A stretch of 64,000 nt of DNA from Diploptera punctata (taxonomy: Eukaryota > Arthropoda > Insecta > Blattodea > Blaberidae). The notes under the pieces were generated by a model. The model was given only the letters and a program-made list of their open reading frames with translations, had not been told where the DNA came from and made no database searches. Shown piece after piece: positions 10,230-21,320 of this stretch. The translations under genes were made by a program, and so were the position numbers. Location of the stretch: NCBI GenBank assembly GCA_030220185.1, contig JASPKZ010010272.1, forward strand, positions 4,823,501 to 4,887,500. Reading direction: 5' to 3'. Positions within the stretch are counted from its first letter, which is position 1. Every line of letters starts with the position of its first letter.

Positions 10230-10790
10230 GATTATGCCTTTACACCATTCTCAATAGTTATGAGATAGTGTGTTTTAATATATTGTGATGCATTGCTAGC
10301 GTGGCTTTGAATTTCACAGGTGAAGAGAAGAGTCGGGTCTTGCCTTGAATGTTAGAGAAGAAAACAATGATCTGCCGATTCATAAATCGATGAGCCTGCA
10401 GAGAAATTTCCACATGCATTTATACCTCCATTCTAGAAAGGTTCCTCGAGTCTAGGAGCATTTATACCTCCATTCTAGAAAGGTTCCTCGAGTCTAGGAC
10501 CAAAGAAGTGTCTTAACTGTGATTCCAGATGATTATGATCATTGCATTTATAAGAGGATGTAAGAGTCAAACCAGTCAGTTACAGTCGTGTCCAAAGTAT
10601 GAACAAGCTATATGTAATCTAAGTGTAAAGACACAATGTTCTAAGTGAAACCATCAGCAAATATAAAGATCAAGATCAGGTCAGTTAAACAAATTTTGTA
10701 GAGAGAGACTTTATTAGCAACAAATTAGTAAGTTGGTGAAATAAATAAAGTTAATTTGGAAAATTTGTGTAAACATATGCGGTATTTAAA
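10230..10790 (+). promoter_or_regulatory. LTR-like segment with TATA box and initiator, copy 1
   Basis: A TATA-like TTTATAAG (10547-10554) is followed about 30 nt later by TCAGTT (10576-10581), a standard TATA-to-initiator distance in insects. Downstream are several AATAAA-like words (AAATAAATAAAG near 10740). The layout U3/TATA/initiator/poly(A) with an end CATCTGCA-type sequence in sister copies suggests a solo LTR, but I could not fix its ends. It points away from the zinc-finger genes. Confidence 0.5.
10416..10499. repeat. Exact 42-bp tandem duplication
   Basis: GCATTTATACCTCCATTCTA begins at both 10416 and 10458, and the two 42-bp copies (10416-10457, 10458-10499) appear identical. The equivalent segments at 17190, 24530 and 30860 are single. 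Confidence 0.85.
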
Positions 10791-10885
10791 ATAAAATTCT
10801 TTTCACCTCATCTCATCCCATATTCAGGATAAGAATTTTATTTTAAATTTTAAATCAAACCTCATAGTGTTATTTTCTATAATGG
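10789..10885. repeat. Foldback-element fragment P3 (unit copy)
   Basis: Arms AAAATAAAATTCTT and AAGAATTTTATTTT surround CACCTCATCTCAT. The tail AACCTCATAGTGTTATTTT follows. The same insertion sits at 17530-17610, 24925-25015 and 31185-31285, so it predates duplication of the unit. Confidence 0.65.
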
Positions 10886-11371
10886 TTTAATATCTGTGGT
10901 GTTTATTTAAAGAAATTCTATTGCAGTATTTACAAATGGCTAATTAGGGTAAGGGATAAGGCAAATTGCTTTATTGGTTGATGTTGGGGAATATTCTTAG
11001 AGATGTCGCCATAGTGTTACTTACTGGTTTCATCAAACCTGTGTTATATAATATGTAATGATTCGCCACATGTTAACCTATATATTATGCTATTACATAA
11101 CTGTAATAAGTTACATTAACTTTTATTATTTTACATAATGTCACAAAAATCATTACGACCTATAAATGAATACAAAATTCACAAACAAAAAGTTCCTTAA
11201 TAGTGTTATCAATATTGTGGGAACAGGTTGTTGCTCAAAATAATAATGTAATTGTGACATAGGTTATACAATTGGAATTAAGAATTTTTGTAAGACCATT
11301 AAACACAAATCTGTATTTAAAAAATATACAACATCTGAGTTTATGAGCCATTAAAATACATACATTAAATG

Positions 11372-11972
11372 CAAGTAGATTCCAAGAAACTTCTGAATGT
11401 TCTTTATCAAAAACATAAGACACAAGTATTACAATTGATACCATCTCACTGCGGAATCAATGGGAATGAAGTAGCTGATATGCTGACAAAACAAGGAGCA
11501 AAGTGTTTACAGCAACCTAATTCAAACACATCTTATTGCTCAGCAATCATTTTTATCAAACAAATGGTAAAAAACACATTCTCAACCAATCTTCACATTA
11601 AAATTCAAGAAAAGCAATGGCAAAACATATCCATACTACACCAGATGCACCTCGAAAGGAAACTGTAGCATATTTTCAACTAAACACATGACATGATTGT
11701 CTTGCAGCTCATCTTCATTGAATTGGAAATTACAGAAGTCCTCATTGCCCTCTGTGCTCTACAAACACTAACGTGGGCAGAAACCACCTGCTACAGTGTG
11801 CACATAACTCAGCTATGCTGAAGGATAGTTACTGGGAAGTAAGAGCAAAACTTTTTCTTTTGCTATGATATATTATTGTTTTAATTTATAGTTATCAGTC
11901 AGTTGTTTACTCATAATAATGGCCAATGACTTCTGTTGAATTCCACTGCATTTGTTTAAATAAATAAATATA
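11372..11972 (+). pseudogene. LINE 3' fragment with RNase H domain (before unit B)
   Basis: The open frame at 11369-11668 encodes an RNase H C-terminal segment (IPSHCGINGNEVADMLTKQGA), in which the conserved histidine and the NEVAD aspartate are recognisable. It is followed, with stops, by a decayed tail that reads AAHLH..GI..NPHCPLC in the sister copies. It ends in an A-rich TAAATAAATA tail. It is 5'-truncated and non-functional. The insertion is flanked by ATTAAATGC-type sequence and is missing from unit A. Confidence 0.75.
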
Positions 11973-12344
11973 CAATTAAATCATATTTGAAGAGTAAAAT
12001 TATACACAAAAACCAGGGCTTGAACCCGGGACCTTTGGTTTTCTAGACCAAGTGCTATACCAACTGAGCTACTGGAGCAAGTACCAATTTTTCTCTATAT
12101 ACGTTGTAAATCCCGCGCACCAAATGCTATGAAGCCTTTGCTTTTATCTTTGCAAATGGCGGCTTCTTTATTAAGAGTGGCAGACAAGGCCTTAACTCTG
12201 CCAGGTAAAATAAAGCTATTTATTTATTTATTTGGGAATAATACATTACATTGTAAATGCCACTATGGCTTATTTCAATGTTTTTATTATTTATTTCATA
12301 CATCTCAGTGATGGATAAATCATATTTTAAGAGAAAAATTATAT

Positions 12345-12416
12345 GCTCAGACCGGGCTTGAACCCGGGACCTTTGGTTTTCTAGACCAAGTGCTCTACCA
12401 ACTGAGCTACCAGAGC
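12345..12416 (-). repeat. tRNA-like domain (family A)
   Basis: Minus-strand GCTCTGGTAGCTCAGTTGG, TTGGTCTAGAAAACCAA anticodon arm (loop CTAGAAA) and a strong T arm. GCTC at the 5' end pairs with GAGC at the 3' end. The loop does not fit a canonical tRNA of this shape, so I treat it as a SINE domain. Confidence 0.65.
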
Positions 12417-12957
12417 AAGTACCGATCTAAACGCATATCTTTCTCTATATACGTTCTAATTCCCACACACCAAATGCTATGAAGCCTTTGCTTCTATCTT
12501 TACAAATGTCGGCTTCTTTATTAAGAAGACATATATTTGGGAATTATACATTATAAATGCCAGTACGGCTTTTTTTGATGTTTTTATTATTCATTTCATA
12601 CATATCAATGATGGATAAATCATTACAACGTATATAGAGAAAGATTTGCGATTATATTGGCACTTGCTCCAGTAGCTCAGTCGGTAGTGTACTTGGTCTA
12701 GAAAACCAAAGCTACGGTCTGAGCGTATAATTTTTCTCTTCAAATATGATTTATCCTTCATTGAGATATATGAAATGAATAATAAAAACATAGAAAAAAG
12801 CCGTACTGGTATTTATAATATAATGTATAATTCCCAAATATATGTCTTCTTAATAAAGAATCCGCCATTTGCAAAGATAGAAGCAAAGGATTCATAGCAA
12901 TTAGTGCGTGGGTATTACAACTTATATAGAGAAAGATTTGCATTTTGATCGGTACTT

Positions 12958-13030
12958 GCTCCGGTAGCTCAGTCGGTAGAGCACTTGGTCTACAAAACCA
13001 AAGGTCCCGGGTTCAAGCCCCGGTCTGAAC
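12958..13030 (+). repeat. tRNA-like domain (family A)
   Basis: A 73-nt cloverleaf-compatible unit with GGTAGCTCAGTCGGTAGAGC and GGGTTCAAGCCCC. The acceptor 3' strand is mutated (GAAC instead of GAGC). Confidence 0.65.
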
Positions 13031-13258
13031 ATATAATTTTTCTTTTCAAATATGATTTATCCATCATTGAGATGTATGAAATGAATAATAAAAACATAAA
13101 AAAACCGTACTGGCATTTATAATGTATAATTCCCAAATATATATGTCTTCTTAATAAAGAAAACGCCATTTGCATAGATAGAAGCAAAGACTTCATAGCA
13201 TTTGGTGCGCGGGAATTACAATTTATATAGAGAAAGATTTGTGTTTTGATCGGTACTT

Positions 13259-13330
13259 GCTCCGGTAGCTCAGTTGATAGAGCACTTGGTCTAGAAACCA
13301 CAGGTCCCGGGTTCAAGCCCCGGTCTGAGC
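13259..13330 (+). repeat. tRNA-like domain (family A)
   Basis: A 72-nt unit with GCTCCGGTAGCTCAGTTGAT and GGGTTCAAGCCCC, ending CTGAGC. It is the last monomer of the inverted array, and the body of the next sequence joins unit B. Confidence 0.65.
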
Positions 13331-13562
13331 ATATAATTTTTCTTTTCAAATATGATTTATTCATCATTGAGATGTATGAAATGAATAATAAAAACATAAC
13401 ATTAAATTCTCTTCAAAAGAAAAGAGGCCGAGAGAAAATGTAAAACTTTTTACTTAACATAAACATGAAAAAAAAAGTTTGGCCATACATTTTCTGCAAT
13501 TCTTCACTGATTTAACTTCGTTAAAGTTTTAAATTATTTACATTAATGAAAAACCATTTCGC

Positions 13563-13568
13563 TTTATT
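13563..13568 (-). terminator. Candidate poly(A) signal, unit B
   Basis: AATAAA on the minus strand, 92 nt after the stop codon of the unit B exon. Units C and D keep it at the same relative place; A, E and F have AATAAG. Confidence 0.5.
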
Positions 13569-13659
13569 CAGTTGAAAATTTAAGATTGATTGGTTTTGAA
13601 AATGTTCAAGCACAATCTTCAATGATCTACCTTTCGCTTAAAAAATGTTCAAATCCAGT

Positions 13660-14536
13660 TTACAATGGTTCGCCATGTACCTTCTGATGTGTTTTAAGTA
13701 ATGTTTTAGTCACAAAATCTTTTTCACAAATTGAACAAGAATATGGACGATGGCCTGTATGGTATCTTTTGTGGATGGTAAGTGTAGACAACTGTGTGTA
13801 ACTTTTTCCACAAACATCACACTTATAAGGACGTTCTCCAGTGTGTGTTCGCATATGAGTTCTCATATATTTGTGACTATTAAATGATTTACCACATATA
13901 TCACAAGTACTAGGTTTCTCCCCTGTATGAATACGTTTATGGGTCTTTAATGATGCCACTGATGTAACAGCTTTTCCACATATATCACAGAGATGTATAT
14001 TTCTCCCTTCATGGGACTTCATATGACGTTTTAATGCCATAATATTGCCAAATTTTTTACCACATTGTGTGCATTCTTGGGGAGTACCTAAATGTTTGAA
14101 ACGTGTATGACTATTCAGCAAACATTTTGTGGTAAATTCCTTGCCACAGTAATTGCAAGCGAATGGCTTTTGTCCACTGTGTAGATTTTCATGACCTTTC
14201 AAAACTCTTGCAGAAAAACAACCATATCCACAAATCTTACAGACGTGGGTATATTGGCCAAAATGACGCCGTTTATGTGTAGTAAGGCCATATTTAAAAT
14301 GAAAAGCAAAACCACAAATATCACAAACATGATTCTTCTCATTTGCATGTATTTTGCGATGGCCATTCAGCTGGTTCTTACTTTTAAAACGCTTGTTACA
14401 TATATCACATGGGAAGATTTTATCGTAATGAGTGAATTTGTGAGAATTAAGTGCACGTTTTGTTAATAGTTTGCCACAAATAGGACATTGCTTCATACCA
14501 GGATTAGGAAAGCTAACCATTTCTCTCTCCAGAAAC
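13660..14536 (-). CDS. C2H2 zinc-finger terminal exon, array unit B (10 fingers)
   Basis: A putative nuclear DNA-binding protein. Coding starts at 14536 after CTTTTCTTTTCTAG, and the upstream Met at 14568 is intronic by comparison with the other exons. The ten fingers are in the same order as in unit A, with all Cys/His ligands kept. Differences from unit A concentrate in the helices of fingers 1-6, for example finger 2 KNQLNGHRKIH versus KNQLHNHGRTH and finger 3 FKYGLTTH versus FKHGLNTH. Fingers 9 and 10 are unchanged (YTQLSTLTIHKRYH, DFVTKTLLKTHQKVH). The 3' flank has a canonical AATAAA. The inverted SINE array has landed between the RNase H LINE and this exon's 3' flank. Confidence 0.9.
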
Positions 14537-14904
14537 CTAGAAAAGAAAAGAGAAATGTGCATAAACATGGCGACTCTATCTATGTAGAAACCACATAAAA
14601 CACTCCAAAATATAACTAGCTAAGCTTGAAAGAAGAAAAATGATTCTCTACCTTTAAATGAATAAATAAAAATAATGAATGAAAAATTGAAAGAGAAAAG
14701 ATATTTTATATTACTCCATGCTCAAATATCCCCTATCTACTCCATGCCTTCCATATATAATCTTTACTTCAAGAACTTTCTGAAAATACATACAGCATTT
14801 ATTTCCCATTGGATATTATCTTTCCTTGTGGCAAATCACTCATGTACCTGAACCACAGTAACATAAACATATTAATAATTTATTTGATTTTTACTATATT
14901 TAAA

Positions 14905-15003
14905 AATTCATGTTCGTTCGCTTTGGATTACACATAACCTTCAGTTTTTGAAACTTCAATGTTCTTTTCAACATCTGGGTACTTAATTTCCTTCCATGTT
15001 TGT
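14905..15003 (-). pseudogene. Decayed linker-coding relic (unit B)
   Basis: This matches the same 42130-42250 coding segment as the unit A relic (TTCGCTTTGGATTACACATA, then CTTCAACATCTGG). A deletion has removed the segment around the shared frameshift. Confidence 0.65.
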
Positions 15004-15310
15004 ATATTTTTCTCTTTAAATATAACTTCTCCTTCAGTGATAAATATAAATCAATAATAAAAACATTAAAAGAAGACCTACTGGCTTTTTAAAGTAATGT
15101 TTAAATTTCCAATAAAAGTTTTCTTAAAAAATGTAGTTATTTGCATGATCTAGCAACAGTTTGTACCGTTTGGCATTCGGAAATTAACAATGTATAATAG
15201 AAAAAATTCAATTTAGACTGAAGTGCTCAGATAGCTCAGTCTTAGCTTATATTTTTCTCTTCAAATACAATTTGCCCTTCAGTAAGAAGTATTAAATCAA
15301 TAATAAAAAC
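15004..15310 (+). repeat. Truncated tRNA-derived SINE (family A), unit B copy
   Basis: The body is present, but the tRNA-like domain stops after GCTCAGATAGCTCAGTC (about 15224-15241) and jumps to the TTAGCTTATATTTTTCTCTTC tail. Most of the domain is deleted relative to unit A. Confidence 0.65.
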
Positions 15311-16130
15311 ATTGAATATGTGTAATAATCTAATTATGTTCTTCTAGAATTAAAAAAATTGAGAAATTCTAAATTTAAATAATTTTGATTTTAGGGCATT
15401 CTTTTAGTACAATAACACCAAGCTAATAAACATTTAGGTTAATTTAAATGACTTGGTTTGTACACAGGAAGTAGAAGGTTTAATTATCCCCACCTCCATT
15501 TATTGTTTTTATTTGTTTTTGACATTTCCCTATTAAAGAAGAAAATGGATTTTTGAATTTACTATGACCCATTATCAAGCTAGAGATGAGTTACACAAAA
15601 TAATTAGCCTATATTTGGAGGTTAAAATTTTATTCTACAAAACATAAGAAACCAAGAATGAAATACATAAATAAACCAATATTTAAATATATAAAAAAAA
15701 AAAGCATGTGCACATCATACTACCAGTGATTCCTCTGATATTGAGTCTATAAGACTTGAAAATCTTCACATAAAACAAACTGGTCCTGTACATGAAAAAT
15801 GTTCCACAATTCATCCTGATTTCAAAGATGGTTCTGACAACTAGAGTAATATTCTCTCTTGCCTATAAGCGTTCTTACAAATTCAAGTCATTATAGGGGA
15901 TGTCCATTAGAATTATATTGTAATAACTCCACTGGTTCCAACTTTTAACCAGACAAGGGAACTGTCAACCATTGCATTCTGAAATGAACCTTGAAATTTA
16001 ATCTAGAAAAATAGTCTCACGTACCAAGGTCATGTTCAAAAACTTATCTGCCATTTTTTAACTGCAAGACACTAAAAGCCAGTGCTAAATCTCTCATTTA
16101 AACCATAGTGAACTTGTGAACTGATAAATT
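15310..16130. other. Array-unit spacer
   Basis: AT-rich sequence corresponding to 8310-9330 of unit A, with several indels. The LINE piece is mostly deleted here. No gene seen. Confidence 0.5.
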
Positions 16131-17019
16131 AGATAACTCACACTACCTGCCGTCCACACCGAATCCTGCCTCACTACACTCCTACTCAAGCAGGAATTCC
16201 ATCTGCTCTATACAGAGGGTTGCCATTGCTGGATTCTGGTACATCACAATACTTCTCTGGGAGAAATTTCAAGGTAGGTTTTGGCATGCAATGGATGACA
16301 GTTCCCTTGTGAGGACTTAGTACACCTAATAATTATCCTGTTGGTACACGAGTGTGTCCTATGAGAAACTTTCTTGTACAAAAGAAACCAATACATTCTC
16401 TAAAATGCATAAATATGAAGCCATGTACATATCCTATGGCTCATTCTGGAATTCTTTCCCGTTCATATGACATCAACTTTAAATATTATGCACTTTTGCA
16501 TTCCGATCCTATATGATGATTTATATAACATGCATCGGTGTCAGAAGCCACATTATATGCAGTGTACTTGAAACAGTTACTTTTTCAGAGAAAATTACAT
16601 TCCTCAAATCAAAGTTCCCTCACTTACTATTAAACAGTATAAAAACTATGAAAACTCTCAACTATTAGCAATACTAAACAATTAATGATGTGGATACCAG
16701 TCAACTCTCCTTCATGCAGCTCAATGAGACCTAAGATTTACCATGATTCTTGAAACAACGCACAGCTTATACACAACTTGGGAAGTTATACTAGACATAT
16801 AGTTCACAGGGCTATTAGAACCTTTGATATCAAAGCAAAGATCCTCCCCCAATTACAAAATGCTTAATCTCCCAGGAATAGCATTTTTTTTTAACTTCAC
16901 CACAAAAATTTTCCCCACTTACATGTATAAAGAGGGACAAACTATTTTAGCACACATGAAATCAGAACACCAAACAAAAAATAGTGATATCAATTGTTGA
17001 GGTAGATTATGTCTTTACA

Positions 17020-17525
17020 CCATTCTCAAGAATTATGAGGAGGTAGTGCGTTTTAATATATTGTGATGCATTGTTGGTGTGGCTTTTGAATTTCACAGGT
17101 GAAGAGAAGAGCCAGGTCTTGCCTTGTATGGTAGAGAAGGAATCGTGAAATACCGATTCATAAATCAGTGAGCATGCATACAAATAACCACATGTGTCTA
17201 TTCCTCCATTTAGAGAGGCCGGTTCTCAAGTGTTCGATCTGAGAGGTGTCTCAACTATGATTCCAGATGGTTCTGACAATCGCATATATAAGAGAATGTG
17301 AGGGTCAAACCAGACAGATACAGTCGTGTCCAAAGTACGAAAGAGAATACGTAATCTAAGAACAAAGACAATATCTTCCAAGTGAAACCGTCAGCAAATA
17401 TAAAGATCAGGACAATTAAATAAATTGTGTACAGAGAGACTTTATTAGCAGGAAATGAATCATGTGAAGTTAGTGAAATAAAGTAAATTTGGTTATTTTG
17501 TGTAAACATCTGCAGTGTTTAAAAT
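17020..17525 (+). promoter_or_regulatory. LTR-like segment with TATA box, copy 2
   Basis: Homologous to 10230-10790. TATATAAG (about 17285-17292) is kept, but the initiator is changed to AGACAGATACAGT. The right part reads AACATCTGCAGTGTTTAAAA. GTGTT occurs both before TTAATATATTG at the left and after CTGCA at the right, which could be a target duplication. Confidence 0.45.
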
Positions 17526-17529
17526 TTAT

Positions 17530-17610
17530 AATATATCTCTGTTCACCTTATCTCATATCCAGGATAAGAATTTTATTTTTAATTTTAAATGAAATCTCAT
17601 TGTGTTATTT
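17530..17610. repeat. Foldback-element fragment P3 (unit copy)
   Basis: The decayed arm GATAAGAATTTTATTTTTAA and the tail CTCATTGTGTTATTTT, as at 10789-10885. Confidence 0.55.
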
Positions 17611-17639
17611 TCTATAATAATTCAATATCTGTGGTGTTT

Positions 17640-18110
17640 ATTTATAGAAATTCTATCGCAATCCTATGATACTGAGATGTGACAGTATTTACAAATGGCA
17701 AATTAGGAAAGGGATAGGTGAGATTGTTTTACTGGTTACGTTGGGGAATATTCTTACAGATGTCGAAACAGTGTATCTTGCAGGTTTCATTAAATACGTG
17801 TTATATAATATGCAATGATTCATCACGTTACACATTATGCCACTACATAACTGTAATAAGTTACATTAGCCTTTGTTATTTTATAAAATGTCACAAAAAT
17901 CATTGTTAGGACTTATAATCATTACAAACATGGAGATACTGTTCAAGTTCCTTATTAGTGTTATCAAAATTGAGGAAACAAGTTGTTACTCAAAATTATA
18001 ATATAATTATGACGTAGGTTATACAATTGGAATTAAGAATTTTTGTGAGACCATTAACCATAAATCTGTACTTAAAAATATACAACATCTGAGTTTCAGA
18101 GCCATTAAAA
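17640..18110. other. Array-unit spacer
   Basis: This matches 10905-11360 (TTCTAT.GCA, GGGGAATATTCTTA, ACATAACTGTAATAAGTTAC). No gene seen. Confidence 0.5.
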
Positions 18111-18126
18111 TATATACATTATATGC

Positions 18127-18870
18127 AAGTAGATTGCAAGAAACTACTCACTTCTTCTTCTATCGAAAACATAAGACACAAGTATTACAATGGATACCAT
18201 CTCAATGCGGAATCAATGGAAATGAAGTAGCTGATATGCTGGCAAAACGAGGAGCTATGTTATATTTGAAGAGAAAAATTTTCGCATAGACTGAGACTCG
18301 AACCCGAGACCCTTGGCTTTCTGGGCCAAGTGCTCTACCAACTGAGCTACCAAGGCAAGTTGCGATCTAGACGCAAATTTTTCTCTTATATACGTTGCAG
18401 CTATGTGTTTACAGCAACCTAATTCAAACACATCTTATTGCTCAGCAATCATTTTTATCAAACAAATGGTAAAAAACACATTCTCAACCAATCTTCACAT
18501 TAGAATTGAAGAAAAACAATGGAAAAACACTAACCATACTACACCAGATGCACCTTGAAACAAAGCTGTAACATATTTTCGACTAAATACAAGACATGAT
18601 TGTCTTGCAGCTCATCTTCATCAAATTGAAATTTACAGAAATCCTCATTGTCCTCTATACTTCACTAACATGGACAGAAACCACCTGTACAGTGTCAGGC
18701 ACTTCACTCTTCTATGCTCAAGGATAGATACCGGGAAACAAGAGCATAAACTTTATATGTTTTGCTATGATGTTTTACTGTTTTAATTCATTATCAGTCA
18801 GTTGTTTACTCATAATAATGAACAATCGCTTCTGTCATGTCCCTCCATTTGTATAAATAAGTAAATAAAA
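18127..18870 (+). pseudogene. LINE 3' fragment with RNase H domain, interrupted by a SINE
   Basis: The RNase H tail (ISQCGINGNEVADMLAKRGA; the conserved PSHC His is now Gln) is cut by the SINE at 18261-18398 and resumes at CTATGTGTTTACAGCAACC. The end is AAATAAGTAAATAAAA before CATTAAATGC. It is decayed, with several stops. Confidence 0.75.
18261..18398 (-). mobile_element. tRNA-derived SINE (family A) with 8-bp target-site duplication
   Basis: AGCTATGT flanks the insert exactly (18253-18260 and 18399-18406). The insert reads on the minus strand from ACGTATATAAGAGAAAAATT through a tRNA-like domain (TTGGTAGCTCAGTTGGTAGA, GGGTTCGAGTCTC) to the tail TTTTTCTCTTCAAATATA. Empty sites exist in the sister LINE copies at 11490, 21450, 26000 and 33080. 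Confidence 0.9.
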
Positions 18871-19042
18871 CATTAAATGCTCATCAAAGCGAAAGAAGCT
18901 AAGAGAAAATGTAACACTTTTTACTTTACATTAAACATGAAAAAAACAAAAAAAAAATGGTCATACATTTTCTGTAATTATTCACTGATTTAACTTTAAT
19001 TAAGTTTTTAATTATATATACGTTAATGAAATTCTATTTTGC

Positions 19043-19048
19043 TTTATT
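19043..19048 (-). terminator. Candidate poly(A) signal, unit C
   Basis: AATAAA on the minus strand, 90 nt downstream of the unit C stop codon. Confidence 0.5.
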
Positions 19049-19137
19049 GAGTTAAAAAATTATGCTTGATTGGCATTGAAAATGTTAAAACCCAATTTCA
19101 ATAATCCACCTATCTTAAAAAAATATTCAAATCCAGT

Positions 19138-20014
19138 CTACAATGGTTCGCCATGTACCTTCTGATGTGTTTTAAGTAATGTTTTAGTAACAAAATCTTT
19201 TTCACAAATTGAACAAGAATATGGACGATAGCCTGTATGGTATCTTTTGTGGATGGTAAGAGTAGATAACTGTGTGTAACTTTTTCCACAAACATCGCAC
19301 TTATACGGACGTTCTCCAGTGTGTGTTCGCATATGGGTTCTTATATATTTGAGACTATTAAATGATTTACCACATATATCACAAGTACTAGGTTTCTCCC
19401 CTGTATGAATACGTTTGTGGGTATTTAATGATGTCACTGATGTAACAGCTTTTCCGCATATATCACAGAGATGTACATTTGTGCCTTCATGGGATTTCAT
19501 ATGACGTTTTAATGTAATAATGTTACTAAATTTTTTACCACATTGTGTACATTCTTTCGGAGTACTTAAATGTTTCATACTTGTATGACTATTCAACAAA
19601 CTTCTTGAGGTAAATTCCTTGCCACAGTAATTGCAAGCGAATGGCTTTTGTCCACTGTGTAGATTTTCATGACCTTGCAAATCTCTTGTAGAAAAACAAC
19701 CATATCCACAAATTTTACAGACATGTGTATATTGACCAAAATGACGTCGTTTATGTGTATTAAGACAATGTTTAAAATGAGTAGCAAAACCACAAATATC
19801 ACAAACATGATTCTTCTCATCTGTATGAGTTTTGGCATGGTTCTTCAGCTGGGCCTTACTTTGAAAACTCTTATTACATATATCACATGGGAAGATTTTA
19901 TCGTAATGAGTGAATCTGTGAGCATAAAGTGCATGTTTGGTTAAGAGCTTGCTACAAATCGGACATTGCTTCATATCAGGGTTAGGAATGCTAACCATTT
20001 CTCTCTCCAGAGAC
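19138..20014 (-). CDS. C2H2 zinc-finger terminal exon, array unit C (10 fingers)
   Basis: A putative nuclear DNA-binding protein. Coding starts at 20014 after CTTTTCTTTTCTAG. By chance the frame stays open through the tract to a Met at 20085, but that peptide (MLEYFMRFLHRVAMFMH) is intron by comparison with the other exons. Ten fingers, all ligands intact. Finger 2 is QSKAQLKNHAKTH, finger 3 FKHCLNTH and finger 5 TSRSLLNSHTSMKH. Fingers 9-10 match the array consensus. With unit D (offset about 3.04 kb) it forms the most recent duplicate pair, since their flanks are almost identical over several hundred bases. Confidence 0.9.
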
Positions 20015-20375
20015 CTAGAAAAGAAAAGAGAAACGTGCATAAACATGGCGACTCTATGTAGAAACCGCATAAAATACTCCAACATAAAACTTTCAAAGCT
20101 TGAAAGAAAAAAATGGCTCTCTACCTATAAATAAAAGATGAATGAGAAATTGAAAGGGATAAGATATTTTATACTACTCCATGCTCAAATATACTATCCA
20201 TTTATTTCAAATAATCTTTACTTCAAGAACTTGCAGAAAATACATACAGCATTCATTCCCTGTTGGATATTTTCTTGCCTTCTGGCAAATCGTCACTCAA
20301 TGTACCTGAACCGCAGTAACATAATATTAATAATGAATCACTCAGATTCAAATATGATGTTTACTATATTTGAAA

Positions 20376-20487
20376 TTTCATGTTCCTTTGCTTTGGATTA
20401 CACAAAATCTTCAGTTTTTGAAACCTTAATATTCTCTTCAACATCTGGCTTAACATATATTTTGTATTTAAGTTCCTTCCACATTTG
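20376..20487 (-). pseudogene. Decayed linker-coding relic (unit C)
   Basis: Matches the 42130-42250 coding segment and shares the unit A single-base deletion (CATCTGGCTTAACAT). Confidence 0.7.
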
Positions 20488-20860
20488 TATATTTAGCTCT
20501 TCAAATATAACTTGTTCTTCAGTGAGAAGCATTAAATTAACAAAAAAAAAATTAATTAAAACATTGAAAGAAGCCCTACTGGCTTTATAAAATAATGCTT
20601 AAATTTCTATTAGAAGTCTTCTGAAAAAGAAGCTGTCATTTGCGTGATCTAGCAATGGTTAGTAGCACTTGGTGTTCGAGAATTAACAATGCATAAGAGA
20701 AAAATCTGCATTTAGACTGAAGTGCTCAGGTAGCTCAGCTGGTAGGGTATGGGCATAGGAAACCAAAGGTTCTGGGTTCAAACCCCAGTCTGAGCTTATA
20801 TTTTTCTCTTCAAATATAATTTATCCTTCAGTCAGAAGTATTAAATTAATAATAAAAACA
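20488..20860 (+). repeat. tRNA-derived SINE (family A), unit C copy
   Basis: A tRNA-like domain at 20724-20795: GCTCAGGTAGCTCAGCTGG, a T arm CTGGGTTCAAACCCCAG that pairs perfectly, and acceptor GCTCAG/CTGAGC pairing. It is identical to the unit D copy at 23797-23868. The anticodon arm is disrupted (GGGCATAGGAAACC). Confidence 0.75.
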
Positions 20861-21320
20861 TTGAATACTATGTATAATAATCTAATTCTGTTCTTCTGCT
20901 ATTAAAAAATTGAGAAGTTTTAAATTAAAATAATTTTGATTCTAGGGCATTCTTTTAGTACAGTAGCACCAAGCTTATGAACATTTAGGTTAATTTAGAC
21001 GACTTGGTTTATACACAGGAGGTAGAAGGTTTAATTATCCCCCACCTCCCTTCATTGTTTGTTTTTGAAATTTCCCTATTAAAGAAGAAAATGGATTTTT
21101 GAAATTACTATTACCCATTATCAAGCTGGAGATACTGCGCAAGTTCCTTAATAGTGTTATCAAAACTGAGGGAACATGTTTTTACTCAAAATTATAATAT
21201 AATTGTGACAGGTTATACAACTGGAATTAAGAATTTTTGTAAGACCATTAACCCCTAATCTGTATTTAAAAATATATAACATCTGAGTTTCAGAGCCATT
21301 AAAATATATACATTATATGC
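20860..21320. other. Array-unit spacer with internal deletion
   Basis: The spacer jumps from CCATTATCAAGCTGGAGATA (about 21114) straight to the AGTTCCTTAATAGTGTTATC segment. It omits the LTR-like part that the other units carry, which explains the short C-to-D distance. Confidence 0.55.

Larger units (their letters stand above)
11975..13400. repeat. Inverted array of five tRNA-derived SINE monomers
   Basis: Two tRNA-like domains on the minus strand (about 12006-12078 and 12345-12416) face three on the plus strand (12666-12724 truncated, 12958-13030, 13259-13330). Monomer spacing is about 300-340 bp. Bodies (CCGCCATTTGCAAAG, GGTGCGCGGGAATT) and tails (CTTCAAATATGATTTATCC) are shared. The boxes GGTAGCTCAGTCGGTAGAGC and GGTTCAAGCCC are well kept in the plus copies, so RNA polymerase III recognition is plausible. 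Open frames here are by-products of the repeats. Confidence 0.8.

Noticed and set aside
12958..13030. Functional tRNA gene
   Set aside because: Cloverleaf-compatible, but the anticodon loop does not fit a canonical tRNA, the acceptor stem is mutated, and the same domain with the same flanks is repeated many times as part of a SINE.
13246..13443. Small frames in the SINE array
   Set aside because: They translate tRNA-like repeat sequence on both strands; the same peptide pattern recurs with each monomer.
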